Of a stretch of DNA of 64,000 bases, positions 45,344 through 53,566 are shown piece by piece. The translations under genes were made by a program, and so were the position numbers. Location: NCBI RefSeq assembly GCF_900105475.1, contig NZ_LT629777.1, forward strand, positions 2,108,001-2,172,000. Direction: 5' to 3'. Each line of letters opens with the position of its first letter. Position 1 is the stretch's first letter. The DNA comes from Pseudomonas asplenii (lineage in GTDB: Bacteria > Pseudomonadota > Gammaproteobacteria > Pseudomonadales > Pseudomonadaceae). The notes beneath the pieces were generated by a model. That model was not told the DNA's origin, made no database searches, and saw only the letters and a list, made by a program, of their open reading frames with translations.

Positions 45344-46958
45344 GATGGACCTCCTGCAAGGTGGTCTGGCCGGCGGCAGCGCTCGCCAGGGCAATATCGC
45401 GCATGAAGCGGTGGCCCGATTCGCGCGCCAGTTCGCGCAGGGCGGCGGCCGAGCGGCGTTGCAGCAGGCCCTCCTTGAGCGTGTCGGTGACGCTCAGCAC
45501 CTCGGCCAGCGCCAACCGGCCGCGATAGCCGGTCTGGCGGCAGGCCTCGCAGCCCCGGCCGACCCGGTAGTGGCTGTCGGGTGCGTCGGCCGGCAGGTGG
45601 GCCAGTCGCAGCAGCTGCGCGTCCGGCTCGCAGGGTTCGGCACATTCGCTGCACACCCGGCGCAGCAGTCGTTGCGCGACCACGCCGTTGAGCGCCTCGA
45701 CGAAGCTGGCCGGCTCCACCTTCAGGTAATTGAAACGCTCCAGTACGCTGAAGGCGCTGTTGGCGTGTACCGAGGACAGCACCAGGTGGCCGGTGAGGGC
45801 AGCCTGCACGGCGATCCCGGCGGTTTCGCCGTCGCGGATCTCGCCCACCAGGATGGTGTCCGGGTCGTGCCGCAGGATCGAGCGCAGGCCTCGGGCGAAG
45901 GTCAGGCCCTTCTTGTCGTTGACCGGGATCTGCAGCACGCCGGGCAGTTCGTACTCCACCGGGTCTTCGATGGTGATGATTTTCTTCTCGCCGGTATTGG
46001 TCTCCGACAGGGCGGCATAGAGTGTCGTCGACTTGCCGCTGCCGGTGGGCCCGGTGACCAGCAGCATGCCGTAGGGCTCGCTGGCCAGCAGGCGGATACG
46101 GCCGATCGCGTCCGCGTCCAGGCCCAGGCTGTCGAGGCTCAGGGACTCGCCGCGCTGGGATTTGTCCAACACCCGCAACACCGCATCCTCGCCGTGGATG
46201 CTGGGCATGATCGAAACCCGGAAGTCGACGTCGCGTTGCTGGATACGCGCCTTGAAGCGACCGTCCTGGGGTACCCGGCGTTCGCCGATGTCCAGGCCGG
46301 AGAGCACCTTGAGCCGTGACAGCGCCTGTTCGGCGGTGTCGAGCCCGGCGCTCTGACCGATCTGCTGCAGCACACCATCGATCCGGTACTTGATCACCAG
46401 ACCTTCGGGGGTGCTCTCGACGTGGATATCGCTGGCCCGGCTCTGCAGGGCATCGAAGAGCATCGAGTTGACCAGCCGCACCACCGGATTGTCATCGCGG
46501 GCGATGCTGCTCAGGGAGATTTCCTCGACGGCCTCGGCCACCCGTGCGTCTTCGTCGTCGCGGGCGAATGGGTCCATCACCCGCTGGCTGGCCTCGGCCT
46601 TTTTCAACTGCGCCTCGACTACCCCCGGCAGGCTCATCGCCAGGGTCATCGGCGCCAGTTCGGCATGGGCCTGCAGCCATTGGCGGGCACTCAGGGAGAA
46701 GGGTGCGCCGAGCACCAGGTAGCCCTGGCCGTCGATCTCCACCGGCAGGGTCTGGCGCGCCAGGGCCTGGGGCAGGGAGAGCGTGGTGAAAGATTCGCGA
46801 CCCTCGAGCTGGGCCTCGGTAAGGGGCATCAGGCCAAGCAGGGCGGCGACGTCGGCCAGATGTTCCGGCGACTGCGCCAGCACCTGTTGCAGGTGTTCCG
46901 ACAACGGTCGGTTGTCCTGCCGTGCCTGCTGCTGCCATTGCTGTCTGAGTGTATCCAT
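45324..46958 (-). CDS. gspE: GspE-type assembly ATPase
   Basis: 544 aa. N1 domain about 1-150, then an N2E region, Walker A TGPTGSGKSTTLYAAL (about 300), Asp box TIEDPVEYELPGVLQIPV, Walker B LRHDPDTILVGEIRD, His box TGHLVLSSVHANSA, and the C2 zinc tetracysteine as CSEC...CEAC (about 440-485). It powers pseudopilus growth. ATG at 46958 with AGGGG upstream, 4 bp after gspF. Confidence 0.92.
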   Translation of the reverse strand: MDTLRQQWQQQARQDNRPLSEHLQQVLAQSPEHLADVAALLGLMPLTEAQLEGRESFTTLSLPQALARQTLPVEIDGQGYLVLGAPFSLSARQWLQAHAELAPMTLAMSLPGVVEAQLKKAEASQRVMDPFARDDEDARVAEAVEEISLSSIARDDNPVVRLVNSMLFDALQSRASDIHVESTPEGLVIKYRIDGVLQQIGQSAGLDTAEQALSRLKVLSGLDIGERRVPQDGRFKARIQQRDVDFRVSIMPSIHGEDAVLRVLDKSQRGESLSLDSLGLDADAIGRIRLLASEPYGMLLVTGPTGSGKSTTLYAALSETNTGEKKIITIEDPVEYELPGVLQIPVNDKKGLTFARGLRSILRHDPDTILVGEIRDGETAGIAVQAALTGHLVLSSVHANSAFSVLERFNYLKVEPASFVEALNGVVAQRLLRRVCSECAEPCEPDAQLLRLAHLPADAPDSHYRVGRGCEACRQTGYRGRLALAEVLSVTDTLKEGLLQRRSAAALRELARESGHRFMRDIALASAAAGQTTLQEVHRVLSLY

Positions 46959-46962
46959 CGTG

Positions 46963-48141
46963 CTACCCCTGGATGGATCCGGCCAGTTCGAAGATCGGCA
47001 TGTACAGCAGGAACACGATCAGCCCGATCAAGCCGCCGACCACCAGCATCAGCAGCGGCTCGAAGACCTTGCTGAACAGCTCGATGGCACGCTCCAGCGC
47101 TTCGTCGTGAAACTGCGCGATACGCTCGCACATGGCCGCCAGTTCGCCGCTCTGCTCGCCCACACGCAGCAGGCGCTCGGCCACCGGGGTGGTGAGCCGG
47201 TGCCGGGTGAGGGTGGCCGACAGCGGCTGGCCGGCGCGAATATCGCTGAGGCTGCGGTTCAGGTCGCCCTGGCGTTCGGCCGGTAGCAGGGCCCCGGCCA
47301 TTTCCACCGCCGACACCGCCGGCATCCCGCCCATCAGCAGCATGCCGGCGGTGCGGTAGAAGCGCGCGAGAATGAACAGTGTGCGCTGGGCACCGAGGCT
47401 GGGGATTTTCCACAGCAGGGCCGCCAACTGTTGCCTGACCGTCGCGGTGCGTACCAGCAGCACCAGCGCGGCGACCACTCCCGCCAGGGCGCCCATCAGC
47501 AGGCCGCCGTGGCGTTCCACCAATTCGCCCCACCAGACCATGAAACGCGCAGTCGCCGGCAGGTCGCTCATCGCGTCGAAGACCGAGGCGAAGCGCGGGA
47601 TCACGAAGAACAACAGGAACAGCAGGATCACCGCGCCCACGCCGAGCACCACCAGCGGATACATCAATGCGCTGCTGACGCGCTTCTTCACGGTTTCCAG
47701 ATGGGCTTCGAAATGATGGTAACGGCGCAGCGCCACCGATAGCTGCCCGCTGTGTTCGGAGGAAGCGGCGGTCGCCACCAGCAGGTTGGGAAAGATCGCT
47801 GGCCTGGCCTGCATCGCCCGGGAAAAGGCGTGGCCCTGGTACATCGACTCCAGCAGCTCGCTCAACACCTGCCGGTTGATCCCCGGCGCAGCCTTGTCGC
47901 GCAGGGTTTCCACCGATTCCACCAGCACCAGCCCGGCGTCGAGCAGCACCACCAATTCCTGAATGAACAGGCCGAGGGCGAAACGTGCTCCACGACCCGG
48001 CCAGGTGAGCGAGGCGCGTGGGCGCAGCGAGACCACCTGGGCGTCCTGCAACTGGCGCCGGGCATCATCGAGGTCGACGGCCTGCAGGCGCAGGTGGCGA
48101 AACTGGCCGTGGCTGACGATACGGGCATCGAACGTCTTCAT
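46963..48141 (-). CDS. gspF: GspF-type inner-membrane platform protein
   Basis: 392 aa with two T2SSF domains (about 75-190 and 270-385) and three transmembrane helices (about 170-192, 225-245 and 360-385). The segments GLFIQELVVLLDAGL and ARFYRTAGMLLMGGMPAVSAVEMAG are the paired F-domain starts. The start is ATG at 48141, overlapping the transglycosylase stop by 4 bp (ATGA). Confidence 0.9.
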   Translation of the reverse strand: MKTFDARIVSHGQFRHLRLQAVDLDDARRQLQDAQVVSLRPRASLTWPGRGARFALGLFIQELVVLLDAGLVLVESVETLRDKAAPGINRQVLSELLESMYQGHAFSRAMQARPAIFPNLLVATAASSEHSGQLSVALRRYHHFEAHLETVKKRVSSALMYPLVVLGVGAVILLFLLFFVIPRFASVFDAMSDLPATARFMVWWGELVERHGGLLMGALAGVVAALVLLVRTATVRQQLAALLWKIPSLGAQRTLFILARFYRTAGMLLMGGMPAVSAVEMAGALLPAERQGDLNRSLSDIRAGQPLSATLTRHRLTTPVAERLLRVGEQSGELAAMCERIAQFHDEALERAIELFSKVFEPLLMLVVGGLIGLIVFLLYMPIFELAGSIQG

Positions 48142-48632
48142 GGCCGCGCACCGTTGCCCGAGGCCAATGCGCGCGCGCCGCGTTGGCGCAGTTGCAGCAG
48201 GCTGGCGTAGTAGCCCCATACCCGCCTTGCGTAGCGGTCGCGGTTGGCGTCGCGCTCGGCACGGGCCCCGGCGTTGTAGGCGCCCACGGCTTGCCAGCCG
48301 TAACCCAGTTGCTGGACGAACTGGGCGAGAATCCAGGCCCCGGCCATGACACTGGTGCACGGTTCGTCGAGCAGGTTCTGTTCGCCAATGCCAAAGGCGG
48401 CCAGGCGTCCCAGGTGACGGCTGTTGATCTGCATCAGGCCGATGTCGTGACTGCCATCACGGTTGGTGTTGCGGGCCCGGGGATCGAGCCCGGACTCGAC
48501 CTGAGCGATGGCGTAGAGCAGCAGGGGATCGATACGGTAGCGCTCGCCGGCGTCCTGGAAACAGTTGGCGGCGCTGGCTCCCGCCGTGAGGAGGGCGCCA
48601 AGGACGACCGGCAGTGCGAATGAGTGGCGCAT
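48138..48632 (-). CDS. Lytic transglycosylase, SLT domain, within secretion operon
   Basis: 164 aa with signal peptide (MRHSFALPVVLGALLTAGASA) and a single SLT domain: CFQDAGERYRIDPLLLYAIAQVESGLDPRA (catalytic Glu in VESG), IGLMQINSRHL, and GYGWQAVGAYNAG. This is the IagB/VirB1/PilT-type specialised family that opens peptidoglycan for machinery assembly. ATG at 48632 behind GGAGG. It lies between gspG and gspF, coupled to gspF. Confidence 0.9.
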   Translation of the reverse strand: MRHSFALPVVLGALLTAGASAANCFQDAGERYRIDPLLLYAIAQVESGLDPRARNTNRDGSHDIGLMQINSRHLGRLAAFGIGEQNLLDEPCTSVMAGAWILAQFVQQLGYGWQAVGAYNAGARAERDANRDRYARRVWGYYASLLQLRQRGARALASGNGARP

Positions 48633-48649
48633 GGGCAGGGCCTCCGGGC

Positions 48650-49096
48650 TCAGAAGCCATACACGATGTCGGCGTTGGTGCCGTCACCTGCGGCCTTGCC
48701 ATCGCGGCCCAGCGAGATGATCTCGACCTCATGACCGGCGCCGGGGTTCTTGAACAGATAGGGATTGTTCCAGGGGTCGGGCGGCACGCCCTTGGACAGG
48801 TACGGTCCATGCCAGGCGGGTTCGCTGGCGGGCCGTTCGATCAGCACGTTGAGGCCCTGGGCCTCGCTGGGGTAGTGACCATTGTCCAGGCGGTACTGGT
48901 TCAGGGCATCGGCCAGGGATTTCATCTGGCCCTTGGCGGTCTGGACTTTCGCCAGTTCCAGGCGGTCGAACATCTTCGGCCCGACGTAGCCGGCCAGCAG
49001 AGCGATGATCAGCAGGACCACCAGCAATTCGAGCAGGGTGAAGCCGCTGGCGCAGGGGCGGATGTGGGGATGCCGACGTGACGAGAATGCCTTCAT
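48650..49096 (-). CDS. gspG: Major pseudopilin GspG
   Basis: 148 aa. The prepilin site lies in CASGFTLLELLVVLLIIALLAG (cleavage G/F, Glu5). It has the T2SG C-terminal domain with YRLDNGHYPSEAQGLNVLIERP, DPWNNPYLF, and the calcium-site-like end GKAAGDGTNADIVYGF. It is the main pseudopilus subunit and needs a PilD/GspO peptidase from elsewhere. It lies 17 bp upstream of the transglycosylase gene and 269 bp after the LPMO stop. Confidence 0.92.
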   Translation of the reverse strand: MKAFSSRRHPHIRPCASGFTLLELLVVLLIIALLAGYVGPKMFDRLELAKVQTAKGQMKSLADALNQYRLDNGHYPSEAQGLNVLIERPASEPAWHGPYLSKGVPPDPWNNPYLFKNPGAGHEVEIISLGRDGKAAGDGTNADIVYGF

Positions 49097-49324
49097 GGGT
49101 GCGGCCCATTGCTGGGGACAAGGAACGTGGTTACTTCATAACCCATTCCGGCCCGACATCAGGTGGGCACCACCGGCAGGTACACGTTGAACATGTCTCG
49201 GGGTGAATGACTGACTGTAACTCTAGTTCAATACCCCCGAGGGCAAGGAGCGCAGGGTTATATCTCTTTACTATTAGGTCGCGTGTTTCCTGCAAGGGAG
49301 ACGCATAACCGAGAGCACCGGCGG

Positions 49325-49355
49325 GATAACGCCGCACAGCCTGTGCGGCGTTATC
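49325..49355 (-). terminator. Hairpin after the LPMO gene
   Basis: A perfect 14-bp stem, GATAACGCCGCACA (49325-49338) with TGTGCGGCGTTATC (49342-49355), loop of 3. It begins 10 bp past the LPMO stop. The U-tract is poor, so it may only attenuate and let some transcription continue into gspG. Confidence 0.55.
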
Positions 49356-49365
49356 ACTCACTGCC

Positions 49366-50931
49366 CTAGAGCTTGTCCCAGGCCTCCTGCCAATGCACGC
49401 CGGTGCCAGGGGCATAGGCCCAGGCCGCGCCCTTGCACCAGCCGGTGGCCGGCCAGGGTTTGCATTTGTAGTTGGCGCCGGCATTGGTGACGATCTCGCC
49501 GGCCCCGTACTCGGTGCCTTCCACGTACTGCGGATAATCGCCACCGCCGGACTCCGGCCTGGCGGTCAGTGTCACCTGTGCCTCGTGGCGTTTCTTGTTG
49601 GTGTCATCGTAGACATTGAGCCGCAGCGTCGCCGTCGAGAGCTTGTCGCTGGGCGCTGTGGTAATGGTGAAGGTCGGGTCGGTGCTCGATCCGTAGGTCC
49701 AGTCGCCTCCGCCCTGGAACGACCAGGCATAGAGCAGTGGCGTGTTGTTGTAGGACACGGATTTCCTGCCATCCAGGACGAAACGCTCACCAGCCTTGAT
49801 CTCGGTGCGCCCTTCGATCACCGCCACGGGCGGACGTTCATCCACCGGACCTGGGTTCTCGCCACCGCCTCCAGAGTCGACGGACATCTGCGTGGAGTCC
49901 CTGGCATCGAGCAGGTAGTTGTAGTTGCTGTAGATGTTGGTGGGATCGAACGTGATGGTTTCGTTCTTTTTGACGCCGACACGAATGATGTGCTGGCTAT
50001 TGCTCAGTTGGTTTACCAACTGCGCCCCCCACACCCTGGGATTCTGGTTGCTGGCGGTGATGGGCAGTTTCAGGTCGACCAGTTCACTGACCGCGCGGTC
50101 ATGTCCGAATACGCGAAAGTGCACCGTATCACCGGGTTCCGGATTGATCCCGTTGCCGTCGATAAACACCTTTTCCTTGGTCCAGGGGGAGGGTTGGGTC
50201 TTGTCGTCGAAGACGATATCGCTGCAGCCGTAGAAACCTTCACCGACCGGATCCCGACGTTGCCAGCGGGTGACGAGTACGGCATTCCCATGGCGACCAG
50301 GAGGGATCTGCACCTTGAGCAGAAAGAAACTGTTGGGGTCCGAGATGATCGGGGCGGGGGCCCAATCCTTGCGGACATCGGTCAGTTCCTCGGTGTGAAT
50401 CAGTTCCAGGTCCTCCCACTTCAGTTGACGGGTCGCGCTGTCATAGTCGGGCTTGCTGAGGTAGATCTTGATGAAACTGGGTATATGGGGCTGGGTGGTG
50501 GCCAGGCGCACAGTGATCTTGCCCGCAGTATCGGGCGTGACCTTGGTCTTGGTCCACTGCGGCATGACCTTGTTGAACACATCCATCCCCGGGCGGTTTG
50601 CCGAGCAGATCTTGCCGTTGGGCACGACCTCCCTGACGGCAGCGTCGCCGTTGTCCGGATCCGCATAGCGACCACCGATGTTCGCGCTGACCTCATGCCA
50701 TTGATTGATCCCGTGCACCAATTGTCCAGGTTGTTCGGTCTTGGCTTGGCGGCAACCCTCGTCCTTCATCTGTTCGGCAGAGCCGTTGAAGTCCTGGAAA
50801 CTTCGGCACATGACCTGGCGTGTCGGGGGCGTTTCCACCGCCCCATGACCCCAGCCCAGCACGGGTATTGCCATTAGCGTCGCCAGAGCACAGCGGATGA
50901 TCGGGTGTGCGCAGAAATGTAAGCTGTTCAT
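49366..50931 (-). CDS. AA10 lytic polysaccharide monooxygenase with chitin-binding modules
   Basis: 521 aa. Signal peptide to residue 28, so the mature protein begins with His29 (HGAVETPP), the copper histidine-brace residue; the second brace His is probably His149 (ATTQPHIPSF) and axial Phe233 lies in EGFYGCSDIVF. Then come a GbpA-like module (about 255-350), a Gly/Pro linker, a PKD-like domain (about 375-450) and a C-terminal CBM5/12 (YGAGEIVTNAGANYKCKPWPATGWCKGAAW). It oxidatively cuts chitin (or cellulose) outside the cell. P. aeruginosa's LPMO CbpD leaves by a T2SS; this gene is embedded in a T2SS-like cluster. ATG at 50931, weak ribosome site. Confidence 0.92.
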   Translation of the reverse strand: MNSLHFCAHPIIRCALATLMAIPVLGWGHGAVETPPTRQVMCRSFQDFNGSAEQMKDEGCRQAKTEQPGQLVHGINQWHEVSANIGGRYADPDNGDAAVREVVPNGKICSANRPGMDVFNKVMPQWTKTKVTPDTAGKITVRLATTQPHIPSFIKIYLSKPDYDSATRQLKWEDLELIHTEELTDVRKDWAPAPIISDPNSFFLLKVQIPPGRHGNAVLVTRWQRRDPVGEGFYGCSDIVFDDKTQPSPWTKEKVFIDGNGINPEPGDTVHFRVFGHDRAVSELVDLKLPITASNQNPRVWGAQLVNQLSNSQHIIRVGVKKNETITFDPTNIYSNYNYLLDARDSTQMSVDSGGGGENPGPVDERPPVAVIEGRTEIKAGERFVLDGRKSVSYNNTPLLYAWSFQGGGDWTYGSSTDPTFTITTAPSDKLSTATLRLNVYDDTNKKRHEAQVTLTARPESGGGDYPQYVEGTEYGAGEIVTNAGANYKCKPWPATGWCKGAAWAYAPGTGVHWQEAWDKL

Positions 50932-51040
50932 TGTTCAACCCACGTTCAAGTTGGAAGAAACGTTCCGAACCGTTCGGAACCTTGGCTTTTCACTTAACGA
51001 CTGGCTTGATCACCAGACATGCCCACCTCCCACGTAGCCT

Positions 51041-51538
51041 CTACGTTCTTTTTGGAGGGTTACTCTGTCCAGGCCGGTACAGAAACTGCCAACCCTGATA
51101 ACTGCCTTGCCCGGTGAAACTCTCCTGGTGCTGACGAAAGTTGCCTTGCTTGAGGGGTTGTCCCGCAGCCTGGCTGAACACGCCCATGATGGTTTCGCCG
51201 GGACCGGGGATGATTCCCCAATTGGCCGATCCGCTCAGCGGGTCGGGGTAGACCCGGCGCAAATAGCGCTTGAGCGTCGGTTGGCGGCGATCCAGCAGCA
51301 GGTCCTCGAGCGTCTTGGGGTACTGTCGAGACTGTGACTCGTAGTACAGGCCGATGGCCCGACGGATTTCCTCGCCCTGGGCCAGCAGTTGCGCTTCGCG
51401 CTCGCGGCGCAGCCGGGTCGACCAGAGCACGCCGACCTCCATCAGCAGCACGGCAACGATGGCCACCGAGACCAGCAGGCCCATGAACACCGAGCCGCGC
51501 TGCGCTGTTCGTCGGCACCGACGGTTACCAGCTGCCAT
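51041..51538 (-). CDS. Atypical small pseudopilin lacking Glu5
   Basis: 165 aa. An N-terminal basic stretch (MAAGNRRCRRTAQRG) precedes SVFMGLLVSVAIVAVLLMEVGVLW, a pilin-like helix whose +5 residue after the putative Gly cleavage point is Gly, not Glu. The C-terminal part has pseudopilin-like features (YPKTLEDLLLDRR, RRVYPDPLSGSANWGIIP). Missing Glu5 is also a GspK trait, suggesting a tip role. The start ATG at 51538 overlaps the upstream pilin gene by 14 bp. Confidence 0.72.
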   Translation of the reverse strand: MAAGNRRCRRTAQRGSVFMGLLVSVAIVAVLLMEVGVLWSTRLRREREAQLLAQGEEIRRAIGLYYESQSRQYPKTLEDLLLDRRQPTLKRYLRRVYPDPLSGSANWGIIPGPGETIMGVFSQAAGQPLKQGNFRQHQESFTGQGSYQGWQFLYRPGQSNPPKRT

Positions 51539-51908
51539 AGTCGCTGCCATCCACCGCGCGGCCGGGAGCGCCGCTGTGTACATCGCCGAACCCGCTGTCC
51601 TCGCTGCGCTGCAACTGCCAGGTATCGCGCCGGCCGGTGATCGGGTCGCGGGGGATCTCGCGCAGATAGTGGCCGTTGACCAGCTCTTCCAGGGTCTCGG
51701 GGTTGTTGCCCTTGTCTTCGCGGTAGTGATCCAGTGCCTGACGGATCGACACCAGGTTATGGCGCAACACGGTTTCCTGGGCCTTGGTGTGCTGGCGAAA
51801 ATACTGCGGCATGACCAGGGTCATCAGCGTCGCGATAATGGCCATCACCACCAGCAGCTCGATCAGGGTAAAACCGCCGGCCTTACCATTGGTTGTATGG
51901 AATGCCAT
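51525..51908 (-). CDS. Small GspG-like pseudopilin (second in set)
   Basis: 127 aa. The prepilin site is NGKAGGFTLIELLVVMAIIATLMTLVMPQYF (Glu5 present), then GspG-type HYREDKGNNPETLEELVNGHYLREIPRDPITGRRDTW. ATG at 51908; the first 26 bp overlap the gene upstream and the last 14 bp overlap the gene downstream, so translation of the three is coupled. Confidence 0.82.
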   Translation of the reverse strand: MAFHTTNGKAGGFTLIELLVVMAIIATLMTLVMPQYFRQHTKAQETVLRHNLVSIRQALDHYREDKGNNPETLEELVNGHYLREIPRDPITGRRDTWQLQRSEDSGFGDVHSGAPGRAVDGSDYGSW

Positions 51909-52389
51909 TGAGGCCCTCCCGCTGGCTGCTGGAGCGGATATCGAAGACGTCTTCGCCTTCGGCCGGGTCCTCGGCGCTGCTCTTGTAGCTGCGCAGGCGC
52001 CAGGTTGCTTCGGCGGAGAGGTTCGGGCATTCGCAGACCGGATCGCGTGGAATACGCCGCAGGAAGAAGATCTTCCGGCCGCCCGGGTCGCTGCGGTCGA
52101 CCACACCTTCGACCAGGCTTTGCAGAGTGGGCGGATAACCGTTGGTGATTCCCTTGTCGATCCGGCCGTCGTCGGTGGCTTCCTTGTAGGCATCGATGGC
52201 ACGGCGGATTTCCCGCAACGAGCGTTGCAGGTCGAGTTCACGTTCGCGTTTGCCCACCAGGGCGGTCAGCGGATAGGCCACCGTTGCCAGGGTTGCCAGC
52301 AAGGCCAGGGTCAGCAGCAACTCGATCAGGGTGAAGCCGGCTGCGGATGGGCGGCGAAGCGCTAGGGAAAATAGCGGGAGCGGCCACAT
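51883..52389 (-). CDS. GspG-like pseudopilin, first gene of the secretion cluster
   Basis: 168 aa. The prepilin site is RPSAAGFTLIELLLTLALLATLATVAYPL (Glu5 present), followed by IRRAIDAYKEATDDGRIDKGITNGYPPTLQSLVEGVVDRSDPGGRKIFFLRRIPRDPVCECPN. The start is taken as ATG at 52389 (MWPLPLFSLALRR); the ribosome site is weak and the frame runs on to 52551 through unlikely sequence. The promoter should lie in the array region upstream. Confidence 0.82.
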   Translation of the reverse strand: MWPLPLFSLALRRPSAAGFTLIELLLTLALLATLATVAYPLTALVGKRERELDLQRSLREIRRAIDAYKEATDDGRIDKGITNGYPPTLQSLVEGVVDRSDPGGRKIFFLRRIPRDPVCECPNLSAEATWRLRSYKSSAEDPAEGEDVFDIRSSSQREGLNGIPYNQW

Positions 52390-52556
52390 GGAGATCGCAC
52401 CATCGGGAGGTCCTCGGGTAAATGCGTCAGGCCAAGACACCTTTACTGCAAGAACATGGCGCGCTGTGGGAGAAGTGTAGTTGATAGTTCGAGGATGCCA
52501 GGCGAGCCGCTTGTAATCGTCAGGTCTGGTTGTTCGCGGATACATGTCCACAGAGA

Positions 52557-53185
52557 CTGTTGGTGGCTCTGTGGATAAGTTGTTCGTGCATTGCTGAATC
52601 CCTTGCAGATTAACGGCTGTAGCCCGCAGTATGAAAAGTGATCAAGCTAACTGACGGTTTTTTCTGAGGTTTTAATGTGGATAAGCCTCAGTCAGAGGAC
52701 GGCGTGGTGCTCGACTTGTCAACAAACTCTGTTGGCGATTATGTGGATAAGTTGTTTGCTATCCGCTACAGGCCTTATTTTACAGGGTCTGCAAGTGATT
52801 GATCAAAAAACACCCAATTGTGCCTTTTTCTTCCATGCATGCGCCTGAACGCTTCAGGGAGCGCGCTTTTCGCGGGTTTTCCACAGATTCCCAGAAAAGG
52901 CTGCGAGTTGCACACAAAGTCTGTTGGCGTTTCTGTGGATAAGGTGTTCGCGTTCCTCTAGGGCCCTTTATTTACCTGGTCTACAAGGTTTAGATCAAAA
53001 AACGATCAATCCTTGCTGAAACTGGCCTTTCTGAATAAGTCACGGATTTTATTCAGTTTCTTTGGGCGTCGAAGGGGCTGAATCGTTAGTTGCCCACATT
53101 TGCTGTGGGTGGCTCTGTGGATAAAGTGTTCGCTAAGTGCCGAGAGCCCCGATTTCTAAAGTGCAGGGAGCTATAGATCAAATTT
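52557..53185 (+). repeat. Four-unit DnaA-box repeat array (origin-like or DnaA-titration locus)
   Basis: Imperfect units start with CTGTTGGYG or CTGTGGGTG at 52557, 52729, 52921 and 53103 (periods 172, 192 and 182 bp). Each has the perfect DnaA box TGTGGATAA exactly 13 bp after its start: 52570-52578, 52742-52750, 52934-52942 and 53116-53124, all in one orientation. An AT-rich GATCAAA element lies 59, 59 and 60 bp from the start of boxes 2-4 (52801, 52993, 53176); unit 1 has GATCAAG at +70. A fifth box is at 52676-52684 and an opposite-strand near-match (TTTTCCACA) at 52877-52885. The region from 52390 to 53566 holds no convincing gene. No dnaA, rpmH, parAB or gidA is adjacent. Confidence 0.85.
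53031..53056. other. Inverted repeat within the DnaA-box array
   Basis: CTGAATAA (53031-53038) and TTATTCAG (53049-53056) form a perfect 8-bp inverted repeat with a 10-nt spacer, between the third GATCAAA element and unit 4. It could be a protein-binding site or a hairpin. Confidence 0.45.
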
Positions 53186-53566
53186 CGTACAGTTCTAAAG
53201 TCCTTTATTGACACACTCTGGGCTGCGGTCTTCACTCAGGACACAAGGACAGAACGTCGTCGGCATCCATGCCAGGTTCAGGGAGAGCGCTTTATGGATC
53301 CCCATTTGCCTTACCGCTTGTTGCAAACCCCCATCCCCCATTCCCTGACCAGGCGACTGAGCCTGATGCACGGGCGTGTTTATCGTGATACCTCCCACCC
53401 GCGTGTTCGCCTGTAGCGCCTGAATCGTTCTGCACGCCATTGCGCCCCTGTTCCGCATGCCCGGATTGTCTGGAGAACCTGTGTGCGCGTTTGCCTGTAG
53501 CACCACCGTCTGCCCCGTAGAGGCAACCGCAGAGTTGTCCGACTTAGCCCGATAGAGGAAATAACC

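Noticed and set aside
52557..53185. CRISPR array
   Set aside because: The repeat units are long (172-192 bp) and degenerate, with no short identical direct repeats or uniform spacers and no cas genes. The conserved parts are DnaA boxes and GATCAAA elements.
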